Shown: positions 27,442-35,675 of the stretch, piece after piece
Numbering within the stretch: position 1 is the first letter of the stretch
Layout of the letters: each line of letters begins with the position of its first letter
Source of the DNA: Sphingomonas panni
GTDB lineage: Bacteria; Pseudomonadota; Alphaproteobacteria; Sphingomonadales; Sphingomonadaceae
Length of the DNA: 64,000 nt
Reading direction: 5' to 3'
NCBI RefSeq assembly: GCF_022664435.1
Contig: NZ_JAKREU010000002.1
Span: 372,001 to 436,000 of the forward strand
The notes under the pieces: model-generated
The model's database searches: none
What the model saw: the letters and a program-made list of their open reading frames with translations, nothing else
Told to the model about the DNA's origin: nothing
Translations under genes and position numbers: made by a program

Positions 27442-29168
27442 CCATCCGCAGCCTGATCCAGGGCGGCGGCTCGCCCCTGACCGCCACCGCGATGGCCCGC
27501 GCGCTGATGTCGCGCGGCATGACCGATGCCGAGGTGCGCGCCGCGATCGGCGGGGCCGTCAGTCTGGCCGATGGCATCGCCTCGGCGCTATCCTATGTGC
27601 GGTCCTTCCGCCCCAAAACGGGCGATATCGTCTTCGGTGCGTCGCCCTATCGCACGGTGGGCAATGGCAGCACGACGGTCGCGTATGCGCCCGCGTCCGG
27701 GTATGTGAATGACGTGGCGGACAATTTCCTGACCGCCCAGCCCGAGGGCTGGCGGACACTGTTCCTGAACTTCGGGTTCAACAGCGTCGTCAGTGCGGGG
27801 CCGACCGCGCGCGAAGTGCTGCCGGGCAACGCCAATGTCATCGACTATGCCGTGACCTTCACCGCCGCGTCGGGCGGCGGGACGCGCGCCCAGGCGACCT
27901 TCGGCGGACAGACGTCGGTGGCGATGCCCGATGGCGGTTTCGCCCTGACCGATCCGCGCCCGGCCTTCCCCGGTGGCTTCGAGCGTGTCTCGATCACCAC
28001 CCCGGCCGGCGGCAAGCGCGCGACCGGGTGGACTGCCAGCGCGGCCGTCGGCGAATATCGTCGCCGCAATAGCGCGGCGGGCGTGCCGGCGGCGGCCAAT
28101 GGCGGCGTGATCGGGGGCAGCGCTCCCGACGCGGCGCGCGGGTGGAAGCCGCACGCGACGATGCGCCCCCATGCCGGCACGCCGTCGATCCTGCTGCTGG
28201 GCGACAGCATCACCCAGCAGAACGATTACATCCCGACCGCCGCCCAGATCGTCGGCGGCATCGCCAAGGGACTGGCCGACCCGAGCAACGGCGGGGCCTT
28301 CGGTATCGGCCATCTAGGCCACCACGGTGCATCCATGGAGGACTTCATGGACGTGACGCCGGGGAGCCTGCGCTTCTCGCAGCGCTATGCCGTCCTCGCC
28401 GCGATCCGGGACATGAATGGCGGGCGCTGGCCGATGACCCACATCTGGTCGCAGGGCCTGCGCAATGACTTCTCGGGGATCAGCAGCCCGACCACGCCGG
28501 AGGAAGCCTTCGCGCTGTTGAAGGCGCGGGCCGATGCATGGTGGGCCTTTCTGGCGACCACCTTCCCGACGATTCCGATCATCCAGTCGACAGTGACGGC
28601 GCGCGTGACCCACGGCGCGTCGACGAATTATGCGACGCTGGAGGGGCAGGAGCCGCGCCCGTACACCGCCGGCATCGCCCTGCAATGGCTCAACGATTAC
28701 ATCATGAGCCGTCCCGCGCCGCTCGCTCTGGCGGTCGACCTGCGCCCGGCCCAGCAGGAGCTTCGCCCTGTGACGGGATCGTCCTTCGACGGTGCCCCGG
28801 TATGGAAGCGCACCGCCTTCACGCGGGCGGGCGGCGGGACGCTGGTCAACGCGCTGGCCGCCGGGACCGGCGTGACACAGGTGACAATCTCTGCCGCGAC
28901 CGCGCCGATCCCCGGCACGATCCTGATCTTCGAGCCGGGCACCGCCAGCATGGAAATGCGGGGTGCGATCCAGTCGGTGTCGTCCAATGGCAGCACCCAT
29001 ACCGTCACGCTCACCGCCAGCATGTCGCCGACCTATGCCCACGCCGCCGGCAGTGCCGTCGCCAGCAGCCCGACCAGCGACGGCACCCATCCCGAAGCGT
29101 CGGTACATGATGAGATGGCGGCGATCGTCGCGGCGGTGAAGCCGCAGATCGCGGCGGTGAAGAGCTGA
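27438..29168 (+). CDS. SGNH/GDSL-type hydrolase, large phage protein
   Basis: 576 aa. The nucleophile block SILLLGDSITQQNDY lies near residue 255 and the matching C-terminal block TSDGTHPEASVHDEM near residue 549 (Asp/His). Between them GLRNDFSGI supplies the Asn region. The first 240 residues are an unrelated beta-rich domain. Such enzymes deacetylate or cleave acyl esters on polysaccharides. Placed between the spanins and gene R it is cargo compared with P2; it may be a virion-attached depolymerising or de-acylating enzyme acting on the sphingomonad surface polysaccharide. Role is inferred. Confidence 0.78.
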   Translation: MTIRSLIQGGGSPLTATAMARALMSRGMTDAEVRAAIGGAVSLADGIASALSYVRSFRPKTGDIVFGASPYRTVGNGSTTVAYAPASGYVNDVADNFLTAQPEGWRTLFLNFGFNSVVSAGPTAREVLPGNANVIDYAVTFTAASGGGTRAQATFGGQTSVAMPDGGFALTDPRPAFPGGFERVSITTPAGGKRATGWTASAAVGEYRRRNSAAGVPAAANGGVIGGSAPDAARGWKPHATMRPHAGTPSILLLGDSITQQNDYIPTAAQIVGGIAKGLADPSNGGAFGIGHLGHHGASMEDFMDVTPGSLRFSQRYAVLAAIRDMNGGRWPMTHIWSQGLRNDFSGISSPTTPEEAFALLKARADAWWAFLATTFPTIPIIQSTVTARVTHGASTNYATLEGQEPRPYTAGIALQWLNDYIMSRPAPLALAVDLRPAQQELRPVTGSSFDGAPVWKRTAFTRAGGGTLVNALAAGTGVTQVTISAATAPIPGTILIFEPGTASMEMRGAIQSVSSNGSTHTVTLTASMSPTYAHAAGSAVASSPTSDGTHPEASVHDEMAAIVAAVKPQIAAVKS

Positions 29169-29638
29169 TGCAAAAGCCAGAGACCCTCCGCCAGCTGCTT
29201 TACGCCACCGCGCTGGTCGGCCAGACCGAAAAGCTCGCTACCTTCATCGATCGCGGGCGGATCGAATGCCGGCGCGGCGCGAACCTCACCTTCAAATATC
29301 ACTATACCCTGTCGCTGGTCGTGCAGGGCTATACCGGATCGGTCGACGCGCTCATGATCCCGATCCTCGCATGGATCGCGGAACAGCAGCCCGACCTGCT
29401 CGACCGCGCGCCCAATGAGCCCTTCACCTTCGAAAGCGAGCTGCTCGACGCCGATACCGCCGACGTGTCGATCGATCTGGACCTGTCCGAACTGGTCCTG
29501 GTCGAACGCACCGGGAAGTCGGCGTTCAAGGCGACCCACGTCCCCGAGCCGGTCCTCGCCGACGCCTTCCCCGGCGTCTGCGGCGTGTCGCTCGTACAGG
29601 GCCTGCTCGATGACGGCATGATAATCGTGCCCGCATGA
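29168..29638 (+). CDS. R: Tail completion protein (P2 gpR-like)
   Basis: 156 aa, the length of P2 gpR. MQKPETLRQLLYATALVGQT, LTFKYHYTLSLVVQGYTGSV and LLDRAPNEPFTFESELLD are family landmarks. It caps or completes the tail for head joining. Start overlaps the stop of the SGNH hydrolase by a single base, and its end overlaps S. Confidence 0.88.
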   Translation: MQKPETLRQLLYATALVGQTEKLATFIDRGRIECRRGANLTFKYHYTLSLVVQGYTGSVDALMIPILAWIAEQQPDLLDRAPNEPFTFESELLDADTADVSIDLDLSELVLVERTGKSAFKATHVPEPVLADAFPGVCGVSLVQGLLDDGMIIVPA

Positions 29639-30312
29639 GCGAGGGCGACGACCTGCTGCAGATCGAATCGCTGGCGGCGGCGCTGCTGCGCAATCTCGAC
29701 GCCCCGGCCCGCGGCCAGCTCCTGCGCAGCGTCGCGAAGAAGGTCCGCGCCGGCCAGCGCGCGCGGATCGAGCGCCAGCAGAATCCTGACGGCAGCGGCT
29801 TCGCCCCCCGCCGGAAGCGGCCGGAGCCGGTGCGCGGCAATCGCGCGGTCCATTTCCTGTACCCCAAGGGCGATCCCAATCCCCGCGAAGTCTACATGAA
29901 AAGCTGGACGCTCGACGGCCCGCTGATGACCGGCTTCGATATCAAGGTCGGCGCGATCCGCTCCTTCCACCGCGACCAGGTCGACCGCTGGCTCCCGCTC
30001 GACGAAGGTCAGGACAATGCAGGTGCCGGCCGCCTGCGCCGGAAAGGGCATATCCGGCGGAAGGCGATGTTCCGCAAGCTGCTGTCGCCCCGCCACCTGA
30101 AGGAAGGCGCGACCGATCGCGAGGCATGGATCGGCTTCACCGGACAGGCCGCGCGCGTGGCGCGCATTCACCAGGACGGCCTGGTCGACAAGCCGGCGCT
30201 CAAGGCCAAGCCGGTACGCTATGCCCGCCGCCGCCTGCTGGACCTGACCGAGGCCGACCGGGCGATGGTCGCAGAAGCCTTCATGTCGTCGCTGGTCGAC
30301 GGCGTTTCCTGA
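29635..30312 (+). CDS. S: Phage virion morphogenesis protein (P2 gpS-like)
   Basis: 225 aa, longer than P2 gpS because of an insertion in the middle (GHIRRKAMFRKLLSPRHLKE region). QLLRSVAKKVRAGQRARIER and QNPDGSGFAPRRKR are the typical N-terminal signature, and IGFTGQAARVARIHQDGL with a final YARRRLLDLTEADRAMV is the conserved C-terminal half. Tail completion function. Last gene of the first rightward late unit. Confidence 0.88.
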   Translation: MSEGDDLLQIESLAAALLRNLDAPARGQLLRSVAKKVRAGQRARIERQQNPDGSGFAPRRKRPEPVRGNRAVHFLYPKGDPNPREVYMKSWTLDGPLMTGFDIKVGAIRSFHRDQVDRWLPLDEGQDNAGAGRLRRKGHIRRKAMFRKLLSPRHLKEGATDREAWIGFTGQAARVARIHQDGLVDKPALKAKPVRYARRRLLDLTEADRAMVAEAFMSSLVDGVS

Positions 30313-30316
30313 TCCG

Positions 30317-30345
30317 GCAATGGTAGAGTGCGTCTCTACCATTGC
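30317..30345. promoter_or_regulatory. 29-bp palindrome, copy 2 (44 bp upstream of J)
   Basis: Perfect arms GCAATGGTAGAG / CTCTACCATTGC with centre TGCGT, immediately after the S stop codon and 44 bp before the J start. It separates the O-to-S unit from the J-to-spike unit. No T run follows, which argues against an intrinsic terminator. Confidence 0.85.
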
Positions 30346-30389
30346 GCCACCCTAGCCGCTCCCACACCGCGCGGCCGACATGGCCGGCG

Positions 30390-31283
30390 ATGGACCTTGC
30401 CACCGCCTCCACCCCCGTCGACCTGTCGCGCCTGCCGCCGCCGCCGCTGGTCGCCCAGCCCGGATTCGACGCGATCGTCGCCGACCTGGTCACCGACGTG
30501 CAGGCCCAATTCCCCGACTTCGACGCGACGCTCGACAGCGAACCGATCGTCATGCTGCTGCAGGCCGCCGCCTATCGCATCATGCTGATGCGCGCCGAAT
30601 TCAACGACGCGGCGCGCCAGCTGCTGCTGGCCTTCGCCACCGGCGCGCATCTCGACCATCTGGGCGCGCTCGTCGGCCTGCCCCGCCTGATCCTGACCCC
30701 CGCCGATCCGGTCACGGGCACCGCCGCCGTGATGGAGGGCGACGAAGCCTTTCGGCAGCGCATCGTCCTTGCCCCCGAAAGCTTCTCGGTCGCAGGGCCA
30801 GTGCTGGCCTATGTCGCCTTCGCCCGCCGCGCCGATGGCGACGTCGCCGACGCCAGCGTCGTCACCCCCGCCCCCGGTGAAGTCGTCGTGACGATCCTGT
30901 CGGCGCAGGGTGACGGCACCGCGCCGGCCGCGCTGCTCGACAAGGTCCGCGCGCAGGTCGACGACAAATCGGTGCGGCCCTTGACCGACGCGGTCACCGT
31001 CCAGTCGGCCACCATCCTGCCCTTCGCGATCGATGCGCGGGTGTGGACCTTCTCCGGCCCCGACGCCGCCCTCGTCCTCTCCGCCGGTCGCGCCACGCTC
31101 AACGCCTATATTGCCGAAAGCCGCAAGCTCGGCCGCGCGATCCGGCGCAGCGGCGTCGCCGGCGCGTTGCAGGTCGCCGGTGTCGAGCGGGTCGAGCTAC
31201 CGGGCTGGGTCGATATCGTACCCGATAGCACGAAGGCGGCGCACTGCACCGCGATCACGGTGATCCATGCCGGATACGCCTAG
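30390..31283 (+). CDS. J: Baseplate assembly protein J (P2 gpJ-like)
   Basis: 297 aa. DLSRLPPPPLVAQPGFDAIV, then LLQAAAYRIMLMRAEFNDAA and LLLAFATGAHLDHLGALVGL are the hallmark of gpJ/gp6-like baseplate wedge proteins; AGPVLAYVAFARRADGDVAD follows. ATG at 30390 is chosen because it begins the conserved block. The 3' end overlaps I by 17 bp, in the P2 manner. Confidence 0.92.
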   Translation: MDLATASTPVDLSRLPPPPLVAQPGFDAIVADLVTDVQAQFPDFDATLDSEPIVMLLQAAAYRIMLMRAEFNDAARQLLLAFATGAHLDHLGALVGLPRLILTPADPVTGTAAVMEGDEAFRQRIVLAPESFSVAGPVLAYVAFARRADGDVADASVVTPAPGEVVVTILSAQGDGTAPAALLDKVRAQVDDKSVRPLTDAVTVQSATILPFAIDARVWTFSGPDAALVLSAGRATLNAYIAESRKLGRAIRRSGVAGALQVAGVERVELPGWVDIVPDSTKAAHCTAITVIHAGYA

Positions 31284-31905
31284 CCTCCTTCCGCCCAATG
31301 CGACCCGCTTCGAACGCGCGGTGGAGCGCGCGCTTGCCCGCATGGCGGCGATCGAGACGCCCGTCGCGACGCTGATGGACCCGACGGCGATCGACGCCAC
31401 CGTGCTGCCCTTCCTCGCGTGGCACCTGTCGATCGACCGGTGGGACGCCGACTGGAGCGAGGCGACCAAGCGCGCCGCCGTCGCCAGCGCCATCGCCGAT
31501 CAGCGGCGCAAGGGCACGCCGGCCTCGGTCGAGGCGGTCCTCGCCGATTTCGACGATCTGCTGACGCTGGTCGAATGGCACCAGACGACACCGCGCGGTA
31601 CGCCGCACACCTTCGACATGATCCTGCCCATCGGCAGCGCCGGCGGCACCCGCGCGACCGCCGCATTTGCCGAGCGGATCGTAGAAGAGGTCGCGCGCGT
31701 GAAGCCGGCGCGCAGCCACGGCACGCTGGTCCAGCGCGCGGCGTCCCTCGGCATCGCCGAGCTGCTGGGCGCTGGTAGCACCGCCGGCTTCGCCCGCCTC
31801 GATGCCGCTAGCGTCCACGATACCGGCGATATCTGGGCCCGCCTGCTGCAGACCGAACAGGGCGAGCCATTCGAAACGCAAACCGGTCAGTTGCTGGAGC
31901 ATTGA
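31267..31905 (+). CDS. I: Tail protein I (P2 gpI-like)
   Basis: 212 aa. LLPPNATRFERAVERALARM, TVLPFLAWHLSIDRWDADWS, AVASAIADQRRKGTPASVEA and FDMILPIG are diagnostic of gpI, which links baseplate wedge J to the tail fibre. The C-terminal about 40 residues extend past the usual P2 length. Confidence 0.9.
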   Translation: MPDTPSLLPPNATRFERAVERALARMAAIETPVATLMDPTAIDATVLPFLAWHLSIDRWDADWSEATKRAAVASAIADQRRKGTPASVEAVLADFDDLLTLVEWHQTTPRGTPHTFDMILPIGSAGGTRATAAFAERIVEEVARVKPARSHGTLVQRAASLGIAELLGAGSTAGFARLDAASVHDTGDIWARLLQTEQGEPFETQTGQLLEH

Positions 31906-32990
31906 TGCCGCCGCTTGTCCTCACCCTCACCGATGCCGGCATCGCCGCGCTGCGCGCTGCCTCGGGTACCAATGCCATCGTCATCGCCCAGCTCGGCCTG
32001 TCCGCACGCGCGATCGTCGCCGCGCCGACGCTGACCGTGCTGCCCGACGAACACCGGCGGCTGTCGACTCTCTCTGGGGCAGCGGTTGATGACCGCACCA
32101 TCCACCTGACCGCGCTCGACGACAGCGACGCGACCTACACCGTGCGCGCGATCGGCCTTTATCTCGCGACCGGTGTGCTGTTCGCGGTCTATGCCCAGCC
32201 CGACCCGATCTTCGAAAAGGCGCGCGTCGCGACCTATCTGCAGGCGATCGACCTGCGGCTGCAGGCGGGCGAAGCCGGCGTGATCCGCTTCGGCGACAGC
32301 AATTTCCTCTATCCGCCGGCGACCCAGTCGTCGCGCGGCGTCGCCGAGATCGCGACCGAAACGGAAGTCGACGCGGCAACCGACGATACGCGCATCGTCA
32401 CCCCGCTCGGCCTTGCCCGCCGCATCGCCAGGCTGCTGATCGGCGCGACCCAGCTGGAGGCCGACGGCGGCGCCCGCACCGACCGCTACCTGACGCCCTT
32501 CTCGATCCGGCCGCTGCTCGACCGGGTGACCGCGATCTTCGCCCGGCGTATCAATACCGATGGTCTGGCGCTGGGCGGGCAATCGCTCGCCACCGACGTC
32601 ACCATCTCGGTCCCGCCCGCCACGGCAGAGCAGCTGCGCAACGCCAGCGCCGGCAATGTCGCGGTCACCCCGGCCAGCTTCGGCGGCCTCGGCAATGTCA
32701 TAGCGCCGACCGGCTCCTACGTCCTGCCCGGCGGTTTGGTTGGGAAGTGGGGCGGGCAACGCGGACGCGCCAATAGCGAGATCACCGTGCGGATCGACTT
32801 CGCCCAGCGCTTTCCCAACGGGTGCTTCCGCGTGCTGCTGACCCCGCGCATCGCCAGCGCCAACGCCAGCGACGACTATTTCTGCCAGCTCGTCGGCGAT
32901 CCCGACGCGACCGGCTTCACCGTCCAGTATCAATCCGACGACGCCAATGGCGGCCTCGATGGATTCGACTGGCTTGCGATCGGATTCTGA
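31905..32990 (+). CDS. Tail fibre protein (P2 gpH N-terminal-like)
   Basis: 361 aa. The N-terminal domain (LTLTDAGIAALRAASGTNAI to about residue 130) is the P2 gpH/DUF3751-type baseplate-attachment region. A fibre repeat SSRGVAEIATETEVDAATDD and TRIVTPLGL follows. The C-terminus (about 265 to 361: SYVLPGGLVGKWGGQRG, FDWLAIGF) resembles gp53-like receptor-binding tips. It is shorter than gpH, suggesting a stubby fibre that works with the tailspike encoded next. ATG at 31905 overlaps the I stop. Confidence 0.82.
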   Translation: MPPLVLTLTDAGIAALRAASGTNAIVIAQLGLSARAIVAAPTLTVLPDEHRRLSTLSGAAVDDRTIHLTALDDSDATYTVRAIGLYLATGVLFAVYAQPDPIFEKARVATYLQAIDLRLQAGEAGVIRFGDSNFLYPPATQSSRGVAEIATETEVDAATDDTRIVTPLGLARRIARLLIGATQLEADGGARTDRYLTPFSIRPLLDRVTAIFARRINTDGLALGGQSLATDVTISVPPATAEQLRNASAGNVAVTPASFGGLGNVIAPTGSYVLPGGLVGKWGGQRGRANSEITVRIDFAQRFPNGCFRVLLTPRIASANASDDYFCQLVGDPDATGFTVQYQSDDANGGLDGFDWLAIGF

Positions 32991-32993
32991 CCC

Positions 32994-34709
32994 TTGGCCA
33001 AGATCACCGACCTCAACGTCGCCACTGCCCTGACCGGCGACGAACATCTGCCGATCGTGCAGGGCGGCGCGACCAAGCGCGTCACCATGGCGGCGTTCCG
33101 CGCGCTGATCGTGCCTTTCTTGCAAAATTGGTACAGGGGCGATCCCGGCCCGACCGGCCCGTCGAATAACACCAGGACCACGATCGCCGCGCTGAAAGCC
33201 GCGTCGCCCAGCGACCTGACCAGCCTGTACGACGGCTCGCTCTGGGCATGGGTGCCCGGCGACCATAGCGCGCGCGCCGCCGACCCGGACGTCATCGCCG
33301 GGGACGGCATCGCGCTGACCACCGGCGCATGGCGACGCCGCTCGGCCGACCTGTTGAACGACAGCACCCGCACCTATGCCCCACGCGGCGATGAACATGC
33401 CGTCGCGATCAACGCCCTGCTGGCGCTGCCCGACGTCCGCACCGTGATCCTGCCCGCCGGCGTCCTGCCGATCGGGCAATCGATCATCGTGCCGGCCGGC
33501 AAGACGCTGAAGCTGCAGCCCGACACCATCCTGCGCGCGCTGCCCGACTTCGCCATGGTCAATAAGCTCAACGGCGGGGTGGTGCTCGCCGGATCGCGCG
33601 CCGCGATCGAGGGCGGCACGATCGACATGAACAAGCGCGGCTTGGGGATGGGCAGCGCCAATCGTTATAACGGCTGCATGGTGCTGAACGGGGCCCGCGA
33701 CTGCCTGCGCACTGACCTGGTCGTGATGAACTGCACCGGCTACGCGGTCTATGACAGCGGCAACGACGACATGCAGTCGATGCCGTCGAGCAGCAATACC
33801 CGCGTCCGCACCTTCAATTCGCAGATTCATTTCGAACCGCAGGGCGCGGACGGCACCGTCTATACCGACTGCCACGCCGCCGATGGCGACGGCGATATCC
33901 CGTGCCTGTCGTGGTATCACCCGCTGGTCGGGTCGCGGAATATCCGCTTCGTGCGCTGCACCGCCTATGGCATCGCCGCCGCCGGCGTCGACATGACCGG
34001 CAATATCGCCCGCCTGCGCAATATCGAGCTGATCGACTGCGATATCGAGATGGCACCACAGGCCGCCACCGTCGCGTTGGCGGCGGCACCGGGCTGGCTC
34101 GGCGTCGACGGCCTCGTCGTGCGCGGCGGTCGGTACAAAACGACGTACATCGCCGCCGCGCTGTCCGGCTGCATCGGCACCATGACCGGCGTCCGCCTCG
34201 AAGGGGGGAACGCGCTGGAAGCGACCGACAGCGTCATCGACTGCGAAGGATGCCACGCCGTCGCCGGCAGCGATCCGCAGGGCACCATCATCGGTCGCGG
34301 CGTCCTGACCTATGGCAGCGGCCGGGTCCGCTGGAATGGTGGCTCCATCGTCGTCACCGGTCCGCCGGAGACGACGGCGACGATCGGCGACGTCCGCGTC
34401 GGCGCGGACACCCGCCTCATACCCGCGCTGCCGGCCGGCTTCGTTGCCCGCAATGAGCAGCTCGGCACCGCGACCTTCGAGGTCGACGGCGCGCACAGCT
34501 ACGTTAATCTCTTCCCGGTCTACACGAACCTCGCCAAGGTCCACCTGTCGCTGTCGATCCGCCGCCTGACCGACGGCTATGGTCCCGGCCGCGCCGCGCC
34601 CGAGATTACATGGGTCGAGATCGAGAACGGCTTTATCCGCGTCCGCGTGACCGGCGTCGCCTATGGCAGCGACTATCGCCTGCACTGGCACCTGATCGAG
34701 GCTGCATGA
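32994..34709 (+). CDS. Pectate-lyase-like beta-helix tailspike
   Basis: 571 aa from TTG. A short N-terminal collar with a collagen-like GDPGPTGPS is followed by a right-handed beta-helix pattern: TVILPAGVLPIGQSIIVPAG, SRAAIEGGTIDMNK, NIRFVRCTAYGIAAAGVDMT, NIELIDCDIEM, LVVRGGRY, GVRLEGGN. A C-terminal beta domain (from about 490) ends the protein. This is typical of polysaccharide-binding or -degrading spikes, probably aimed at sphingan-type exopolysaccharide or LPS. Catalytic residues cannot be assigned by eye. Confidence 0.8.
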   Translation: MAKITDLNVATALTGDEHLPIVQGGATKRVTMAAFRALIVPFLQNWYRGDPGPTGPSNNTRTTIAALKAASPSDLTSLYDGSLWAWVPGDHSARAADPDVIAGDGIALTTGAWRRRSADLLNDSTRTYAPRGDEHAVAINALLALPDVRTVILPAGVLPIGQSIIVPAGKTLKLQPDTILRALPDFAMVNKLNGGVVLAGSRAAIEGGTIDMNKRGLGMGSANRYNGCMVLNGARDCLRTDLVVMNCTGYAVYDSGNDDMQSMPSSSNTRVRTFNSQIHFEPQGADGTVYTDCHAADGDGDIPCLSWYHPLVGSRNIRFVRCTAYGIAAAGVDMTGNIARLRNIELIDCDIEMAPQAATVALAAAPGWLGVDGLVVRGGRYKTTYIAAALSGCIGTMTGVRLEGGNALEATDSVIDCEGCHAVAGSDPQGTIIGRGVLTYGSGRVRWNGGSIVVTGPPETTATIGDVRVGADTRLIPALPAGFVARNEQLGTATFEVDGAHSYVNLFPVYTNLAKVHLSLSIRRLTDGYGPGRAAPEITWVEIENGFIRVRVTGVAYGSDYRLHWHLIEAA

Positions 34710-34720
34710 GGCATGCATCC

Positions 34721-34749
34721 GCAATGGTAGAGTGCGTCTCTACCATTGC
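34721..34749. promoter_or_regulatory. 29-bp palindrome, copy 3 (41 bp upstream of V)
   Basis: Identical to copy 2 in all 29 bases including the TGCGT centre. It lies 11 bp after the tailspike stop and 41 bp before the GTG start of V, marking the start of the V-to-D unit. Confidence 0.85.
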
Positions 34750-34790
34750 CGCCCCCGTGACGTGTCCCGGCGCGCGCGCATGGTCGCAGT

Positions 34791-35315
34791 GTGACCCAGC
34801 CTGTCGATATGCCCCGCCTGATTGGCGACCTGATCCGCGAAGGCGTCGTGATCGCGCGCACCGGCGCGCTGTGCCGCGTCCGCATCGGCGATATCGAAAG
34901 CGGCGACATTCCATGGCTCGCCGGCCGAGCGGGAAAGGCGACGATCTGGTCGCCGCCCTCGATCGGCGAGCAGGTGTTGGTCCTGTGCGGCGAAGGCGAC
35001 CTCGCCCGTGCGATCGTGCTGCCCGGCCTTTTCTCCAACGCCCACCCCGCCCCGGCCGATAACGACAGCTTCCACGTCACCTTCGATGACGGCTGCTGGA
35101 TCGGCTACGACCCGGCCAAGGGCGAAGCGATGGTCGCACTGGACGACGGCACCCGCCTGCAGGTCATCCCCGGCAAGGTCCGTATCGACGCGGATCTCGA
35201 AGTCACCGGCAAGGTCACCGCCGACGTCGACGTCATCGGCGGCGGCAAGAGTCTGAAGGGTCACGTCCACCTGCAGGTCCAGCCCGGCCAAGGGCTGTCG
35301 GGGGCACCCAAATGA
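34791..35315 (+). CDS. V: Baseplate spike protein V (P2 gpV-like)
   Basis: 174 aa. GDLIREGVVIARTGALCRVR with a following IGDIESGDIPWLAGRAG is the OB-fold of gpV/gp45 spikes, QVLVLCGEGDLARAIVLPG follows, and the beta-helical tip GKVTADVDVIGGGKSLKGHV ends near an HxH-like metal site (GHVHLQV). It is the membrane-piercing tip. GTG at 34791 is used; an in-frame ATG at 34809 is an alternative. Overlaps W by 4 bp. Confidence 0.92.
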   Translation: MTQPVDMPRLIGDLIREGVVIARTGALCRVRIGDIESGDIPWLAGRAGKATIWSPPSIGEQVLVLCGEGDLARAIVLPGLFSNAHPAPADNDSFHVTFDDGCWIGYDPAKGEAMVALDDGTRLQVIPGKVRIDADLEVTGKVTADVDVIGGGKSLKGHVHLQVQPGQGLSGAPK

Positions 35316-35665
35316 TCGGCATGGACCGCCACACCGGCCGCGCCTGCGCCGGCGCCGACCATCTGCGCCAGTCGATCGACACCATCATCGGCACGCCGAT
35401 CGGTTCACGCGTCGGCCGCCGCGACTTCGGCAGCTACGTCCCTGAGCTGATCGACCAGCCACTTAACGTCGCCACCCGCTTGGCAGTGATCGCCGCCGGC
35501 GCGCTGGCGCTGCTGCGACAGGAGCCGCGCATCCGCGCGCAGCGGATCCTGTTCGACGTCACCGGCGCCGGTGCGGCCGAGTTGCGGATCATCGGCACCC
35601 GCCTCGACGGTCCGCGCCCCGCGCCGATCGACGTCACCACCACTCTCCGCCCTGCCCGCGCCTGA
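35312..35665 (+). CDS. W: Baseplate wedge protein W (P2 gpW / T4 gp25-like)
   Basis: 117 aa. MDRHTGRACAGADHLRQSID then IGTPIGSRVGRRDFGSYVPE and LIDQPLNV match gp25-like baseplate proteins, which carry an EPR/GSRV signature (here TPIGSRVGRRDFG). It joins the spike hub to the wedge. Coupled to V. Confidence 0.92.
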   Translation: MIGMDRHTGRACAGADHLRQSIDTIIGTPIGSRVGRRDFGSYVPELIDQPLNVATRLAVIAAGALALLRQEPRIRAQRILFDVTGAGAAELRIIGTRLDGPRPAPIDVTTTLRPARA

Positions 35666-35675
35666 AAGGATCCTC

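Noticed and set aside
30317..30345. The palindrome as a rho-independent terminator
   Set aside because: No T run follows any copy in either direction and copy positions are tied to downstream start codons, not to upstream stops.
31905..34709. Diversity-generating retroelement acting on the tail fibre or spike
   Set aside because: No reverse transcriptase gene and no template repeat with adenine-specific changes were seen anywhere in the element.
31887..34724. 945-codon minus-strand frame across fibre and tailspike genes
   Set aside because: Shadow of the two plus-strand tail genes in GC-rich DNA; no domain can be seen and it would break the late operon.
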